Part shown: piece after piece, positions 58,788 to 64,000 of the stretch
Numbering within the stretch: the stretch's first letter is position 1
Layout: each line of letters starts with the position of its first letter
Translations under genes and position numbers: made by a program
Assembly: GCA_949318235.1 (NCBI GenBank)
Contig: OX439131.1
Coordinates: forward strand, 26,490,903 to 26,554,902
DNA from: Ecdyonurus torrentis
Lineage: Eukaryota > Arthropoda > Insecta > Ephemeroptera > Heptageniidae
Length of the DNA stretch: 64,000 nt
Reading direction: 5' to 3'
The notes under the pieces: model-generated
What the model saw: the letters and a program-made list of their open reading frames with translations, nothing else
The model's database searches: none
Told to the model about the DNA's origin: nothing

Positions 58788-58793
<6 letters not shown>

Positions 58794-58837
<44 letters not shown>
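58794..58837. repeat. (CA)n-(AT)n tract at the right border of the foldback element
   Basis: CACACACATATAT repeats. A matching (AT)n tract lies at the left border (57349-57373). Confidence 0.9.
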
Positions 58838-58842
<5 letters not shown>

Positions 58843-59341
58843 TATGTTCTTTTATTTTATAATCAAGTTAGTAGCACGTCTTGAAGTTGAATCTTGGTTT
58901 GAGTCTTACGCAGCATCACAATGGACCACGAATGTTATGCGAAGGTCACCTTGTTTTTGAACCCAGACCCAAGGTCAACTCGTGGTGATCCTAAGTCCCT
59001 ATGTTTCTTCTTTTTTTATATAATATATTTTGAAGCTTTACAAGATGATTCATCTTATAATCTTGCTTGGAGAACCGCGTGCTCCGCAAAATTTAGAAAC
59101 GAATAAAATTTAAGTTTGAAAATATATATAAAATATCAATTTAATAAATTGTTGTATTCTATATTACTTTCAAGTAACACATCAAAAACAATATCAAAAG
59201 ACAATATAATTAGTCCGCATTAGTTGATCAAAGTATTTTTTAAGAAAAATTATTGATCGTAGTAAAAAATGATGTTCTGTATACTATTAATAATTAAATA
59301 TATAATGCTGCAATTTTTCACAAGTAACAATATTGTAAAAG

Positions 59342-59373
59342 CATAGACATATACATATATGTATATGTCTATG
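59342..59373. repeat. Perfect 32 bp palindrome
   Basis: The left half CATAGACATATACATA is the exact complement of the right half with no spacer. It could extrude as a cruciform or bind a dimeric protein. Flanks do not extend the symmetry. Confidence 0.7.
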
Positions 59374-60975
59374 TGTAAAAGTAGTATTATGATTAAACTG
59401 AAAAATGCAGGCTCACTTGGTCTAAATTTCCTTTATTACAAAATCAATATTTTTTTTTAATGGATCACTTTTCATTTTAAATAAAATAATAAATTAGATG
59501 AGTCGCGGCAGGAAATTTCAAATTATATTCAAAGAGCAAAAGTGTTTATAAATGTACATAACAAAATGATATTTATTTTCCTTTGCAAAAATGCCTAGCA
59601 ATTAAAAAATGAACTTACTTTGATTAATGAAAAATAATATTCATCCTATACATATATAGAATTAATTAAATTATCAATAATTTCCTTATCGTTATAGAAA
59701 TAAAAATTGGAAATATAAAAGAAGGAGAAAACGTTTCTTCGTTATATAACTTTACCTCTTTATATAAAAATTATGTTACTTTTCTTTATTTGGTCCATAT
59801 TGTGGTTTCATTATTAAGATCATATACTTAATAAAACATAAAAATACAATAGTCAATCTGAAAAAACCACAATAACAATTTTTTTATTTACTTTTATAAT
59901 ATAGAACACTATGAAATTGATGCTCATAAAATCAATTCAATTTTTTTTTATGATCATCATTTCATGGTGAAAGTTTATATGTATATATACAATTATATGT
60001 TATATGTTATTATGATTTGTATAAGATACACATTGTTTAATTTTAAATTATATTGACATTTCTAAATTACACACCAAATTACACGAGAGAAAGCATAACA
60101 AGACAAATCAGAAATAATACAAAAAAATTATATACTGTGTATTACTTATACGTATCTTTTATTAGTATTTGATAGTTTGCCTTGGGTTTATTTCAAATTA
60201 ATTTATCGTATATTTAATTATTATTATATTATACATTATGAAATAAAACATCTCAATTTAATGAAAGTAAAACTACTACTTTTTTTTTTTTTTCAAACAA
60301 GTGTTATTTTTAAACAGGTTATTTATATTATTTCTTTGGTTGTTTACCTTAACAAAATTTGATATTACGTACTGTTTGCTTGACTCTCTCACAATTATTG
60401 AAACAGAAAGAAAAATCTTATAGAAAAATACTTTATATATAATATATTATATACATTTTTTCTTCTTTTTTTTTTCCCACAGAAAAATAAAAATTGAAAT
60501 TTTAGTATAGTATTAATAATAGATATTAATTCTATTAATTAAAAGAATTAAAAAAACGTTTCATCAATTAAATTATATTTATTGTAGTTTATTACTGGAA
60601 AAAAAGGTGCGTTTTGAAACTTCTTTTATAAGTTCTCATATCTTGACTCCCGCCGCACTATATAATTAATAATAACACAAAAATAGCACAATATATTTTT
60701 TTCCATGTTTTTTTTACGACATAAGTTTAAGATAAATAGCGTGTGTGGACGTAATCAGAATGATAAATTATATTAAAATTTCAAATATAATAAATTTTTA
60801 TACATTTTGTAAATGTGGGAGTTAAAGAAATAAAACTTTAATAAACACTTATAATATAAAGATTTTTATCCTATATAATTTTGTATACTATTTTCTAATT
60901 CGCACAAAAGTTGAGTAAAAGAGTTAATAATGATGATTAATGAGAGTAAGACAAAAGTATTAAATTGTCTCTTAC
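59374..60975. other. AT-rich interval
   Basis: No supported feature other than T-runs and short AT tracts. Confidence 0.5.
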
Positions 60976-61091
60976 CTCTGACATGCTGTTGACAGGTAGA
61001 AGGTTGCTGATGAACTGTTTTATTATTATCTGATATCCCACCACAAAAACTCACATAGCAGAGTTTGCGCATAGTTTTCTATATCCGAACT
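60976..61091 (-). CDS. Candidate most distal first exon, 61.0 kb
   Basis: On the minus strand TATAAGG (T at 61117) stands 26 bp before a GCAGTT initiator (A at 61091). A 19-nt leader leads to ATG at 61072. The ORF reads MRKLCYVSFCGGISDNNKTV, then HQQPSTCQQHVR, and ends after one further base at a strong donor CAGAG|gtaagag (60975). The residual G fits exon C (G+AC = Asp: QQHVR-D-LSPVRW), predicting a 767-residue isoform. The phase does not fit exon D. The 32-residue peptide has four Cys and no recognised domain or clear signal peptide. Promoter spacing and donor are seen in the sequence; the 55 kb splice is inferred, and this could belong to another transcript. Confidence 0.45.
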
Positions 61092-61117
61092 GCGTATATA
61101 TGTATACGAACCTTATA
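61091..61117 (-). promoter_or_regulatory. Core promoter, TATA + initiator, 61.1 kb
   Basis: TATAAGG and a GCAGTT initiator 26 bp apart on the minus strand, with a good donor 116 nt downstream of the predicted start. Confidence 0.45.
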
Positions 61118-62025
61118 TGTTGCATTGTTACACGTATAATAACGATTATTGACACAAATTCTGATCAATCGCCCGTCCTCCTTTCATTCTTCCTGTTTAA
61201 TTAAAGTTTTCAATCTAATATCCGGTATATAAGTTTATTACTCAATACTTCTCAATTTAAATACGTTATGTATATTATAGTAGAAACGAAAAGAGATAAC
61301 CAAAGTGTAATATGAAATATTCTGGTATACACAAGTTAATTGATATTCAGATTTGTAAGGGTTTTGTTTTTTGTGTTTGTTGTAGTTTAAAAAATAAAAA
61401 AAACAATAAAAACATTCGGCACATATTATTGATTTTCACTGCAGCATCAGTCAGTATATTATTTGAAAAAAAAAATCACAATTAAAAATATTTTCTATAC
61501 AGAATTAGCCACATAGCAACAGTAAAGTATTTTTTTTAATGAAAAAACTTCTATACATGTATTTTTATTGTTTCTAGATATTATGTGTATTGTTTTTGTT
61601 ATGTCAAGCGTATTTTTGTTTGAGTTTAGCACCCTTTTTAATTGGTACAATGTTATTTGAACAACGCCTTATTCACTTTGTTAGCTTTTATTATTATATT
61701 ATATGTATATTTATTTATTTTTATATACGCAGAACTATAGAGATATGTGAAGCATATCTTTATTATTATTAATATTTAGTATTGAAAAGTATATAAAAGT
61801 ATTGACCAATAAAAAGAATTTAAAATTATAAATTTTTTCCACTGTTTATACTTAAAGTAATGTCTGATGATGGTAGCAGCAAGGAATGCAATGAAACGTT
61901 TTTAATTTTATTTTTACACAAAAGTGTTCAACAACCAAAAAGTTCAAGGAATGCAGTTCATGAAACGAATATTAAAGGGGTTGTAGGATGAATAAAGTGG
62001 AATGAACTATAATATTAAGTACAAA

Positions 62026-62063
<38 letters not shown>

Positions 62064-62090
62064 TAGCTAAAATAATTTTGAACGCACAAA

Positions 62091-62093
<3 letters not shown>

Positions 62094-62132
<39 letters not shown>
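62094..62132. repeat. (AG)n microsatellite, about 39 bp
   Basis: Uninterrupted AG dinucleotides shortly after a poly(A) run. Confidence 0.95.
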
Positions 62133-62135
<3 letters not shown>

Positions 62136-62844
62136 AAAAGGAAATACAACTACGCTATTTTTTCTACCAGTTTTTCATTAAGACTCAATAAAATTAAATC
62201 CATAGACTATAGAATTATTCACGTTATTCAAACATTTTTATTTCGAACACCATATTTTCTTTTTATCAAAGAAATAACTGATAAAAATTATGGACCAAAG
62301 TGGTCCACTATTGAAGCACTATTTTAAAATACTATGCACGATGTGGTTACAATGTGTAGATACTTTAAAATCTTCCTAAATTAGTAATTTATAATATTTA
62401 TTTATTTCCTATCAGACTTATTTATTGCTTTTATATGAAAACTTATTGTCAAATATGTCATATTTCAATTATAAAATATTAAAAACTCGTAGAATCAAAG
62501 GGAGTTTGAATTATATTTTCAAGCAGTGATATACACAGTGACAGTGGCCTCTAATGAAAACATTTTAAAATACTTCCATGTTGGAGAACTTTTCCAGGTG
62601 TTCTCCAAAGCTATAGTAGTGATATCTAGAGTCTACCAAGTCAACTACGCTCTGGCTCACCAAGTATTAAGTTCGCTTGTGTCTCGTCAGTGTCACTACA
62701 AGGTAGAAAAATATACAGCGCGAGAAAGTTTGAAAGTTTCTACAAAACTTTTTTTGAGTTGCAATTCTTTAGCAATAAAAATATTAAAAATGTACTACTT
62801 GTTCTAAGATGAAAAATTACTTTAGTCTGGTCAATTTTGAAGTG

Positions 62845-62847
<3 letters not shown>

Positions 62848-62905
<58 letters not shown>
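62848..62905. repeat. (CT)n microsatellite, about 58 bp
   Basis: Uninterrupted CT dinucleotides. Confidence 0.96.
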
Positions 62906-62910
<5 letters not shown>

Positions 62911-64000
62911 GTTCTTGTTCGCTTTCTTCCATCTTTTTTTTTTTTTTTTTTTTTGTGAATTTTGAATTGAAGTCAAGAAAAATATTTATAACAATTTCAT
63001 AGTCATAGCTTAAGTCCAGAAATTAACACGAAAAACATAAATACATTAAATAATAATTTTTCCAATTCTACAGAAAAAAGAAAATATTTATAAAATGTTC
63101 TTTGATTCGTGCTTTATAGTATAAGTATTTACATATTTATTTATATTTTCAGAGTTTTAGAAATAAACCTCAAATGAAAAGAAATCTCGTGCCTAGAAAC
63201 TATTTATTTTATTTTATTATTTTTTCTATATATTATATGAGAAAAATCTGCGTCATTAAAAAAGTAATCTTAAGTATTTAAGATTTTCTGCTTTTTGAGA
63301 CGTGTAAAAATTTCGCTTCACTTAGTAGTTGGCACATAAATAATCAGATCTTTTGACGGCGTACGCTGGCTGCTCTATCGGGAGTTGCTTTTGCTCGCTA
63401 CCGGAGGCTGCGAGATCACAAAGATCAGCTCAAGGTAGTAACAAATACACAGGTTACCTAAGTCACTTCACCACCTCTAAGATGCTAAACATATCATATT
63501 ATAATACAGCCTTGCACAATGACATGCATTCAAGAAATTTGTTTTATAAATTTACTTGCATTCTCTCTCTTTCTCTCTCTCTTTGCTCCTCAGAATTTTT
63601 GGAAAGTCAGAGAAGAGTAGAAAGAAAGTGTTGAAATGTGTTTATTTTTAGCACTGCTGATAAATAATATGAAAATTTTAAGCCATGTTACTGAAATTTT
63701 CATATATTTAAAAATTTCATCTGAAATACTAAGCCAATCCGATAAACCTACAATTTTTATCATACTGGATTTATGAGTGTTTGCAATGCATTCATCTTGC
63801 ATGCAGTTCACTTTATACATAATTGATGTTCTCGTCTATTAAATGACATTAATTACACATTAACAATCGCAAATTTTAAATACATGCATATTCTTAACTA
63901 ATTTATAACCCATTGTTAATTCCATTAAGCCTACATTATATATTATGCATCTTTTTTTTTTCTTCATCTTCTTCTTCTATAAAAAACTGCAACAATGCAT

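Larger units (their letters stand above)
57373..58788. mobile_element. Foldback-like element with 266 bp inverted arms, 1.4 kb
   Basis: Arms at 57373-57638 and 58523-58788 are reverse complements of equal length; reading them side by side I find about four differences, roughly 98% identity. Tips read TCAGCATCAAAACCCG. Each arm contains spaced sub-repeats (AAAACCCG four times, ACTAGTT-type blocks, TTTCGGCTTTTGG twice). The 884 bp interior is AT-rich and has an (AG)n array (57653-57744), a nested MITE (58155-58289) and no ORF. It sits between (AT)n/(CA)n tracts, so the target duplication cannot be read. Long arms around a non-coding core resemble foldback or non-autonomous long-TIR elements. 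Confidence 0.85.
61118..64000. other. Upstream region beyond the most distal first exon
   Basis: AT-rich. It holds poly(A) near 62031-62059, (AG)n 62094-62132, (CT)n 62848-62905, poly(T) 62934-62954, and two GC-richer islands: 62520-62720 (with a TTGGAGAAC / GTTCTCCAA hairpin) and 63350-63440. Neither island gives a convincing coding exon by eye. Confidence 0.45.

Noticed and set aside
62281..62320. GGACCAAAGTGGTCC near 62294 resembling the 58.2 kb MITE tip
   Set aside because: Short palindrome without a partner end at a sensible distance.

Overview
This looks like a eukaryotic nuclear window from an insect, with a parasitoid-wasp or other hymenopteran genome as a tentative reading. It is extremely AT-rich and full of dinucleotide microsatellites and homopolymer runs. 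It has GT-AG introns and arthropod-type core promoters (TATA plus TCAGTT-like initiators), and almost no open reading frame outside one spliced gene. No prokaryotic, organellar or viral gene organisation is visible, and I saw no tRNA or rRNA. The species cannot be named from this sequence alone.

The one gene I can support lies on the minus strand. It encodes a protein with two PDZ domains, like the PDZD2 / pro-interleukin-16 family and Drosophila big bang. Four exons join with exact GT-AG sites and compatible phases: exon D (17900-17747), exon C (5841-4467), exon B (2538-1844) and exon A (1394-1258). They give 785 residues from the Met in exon D. PDZ1 is built across the C/B junction and PDZ2 across the B/A junction. 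That both junctions restore continuous PDZ sequence is the strongest evidence for the model.

Upstream (rightwards) I find what looks like a set of alternative first exons on the same strand. Each ends in a good donor whose phase fits the acceptor of exon C or D: 10.9 kb (MLFI), 21.3 kb (28 residues, TATA box), 46.2 kb (non-coding, twin CRE palindromes, no AUG before exon D), 49.75 kb (TATA + Inr, 11 residues) and 61.0 kb (TATA + Inr, 32 residues). The gene would then fill about 60 kb of the window and make isoforms that differ only at the N-terminus. This is inference from splice phase and promoter motifs and needs RNA evidence.

The rest is intron or intergenic DNA with mobile-element debris. 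It holds several MITEs with terminal inverted repeats, some with 7-8 bp target duplications of hAT type (6.1, 12.8 and 27.5 kb). Two diverged inverted copies of one MITE family lie at 13.2 and 16.3 kb. A 1.4 kb foldback-like element at 57.4-58.8 kb has near-identical 266 bp inverted arms and contains another MITE. There is also a 21-bp-arm hairpin at 55.2 kb, a perfect 32 bp palindrome at 59.3 kb, and many long (AG)n, (AT)n and (AAG)n arrays. I saw no coding gene on the plus strand.
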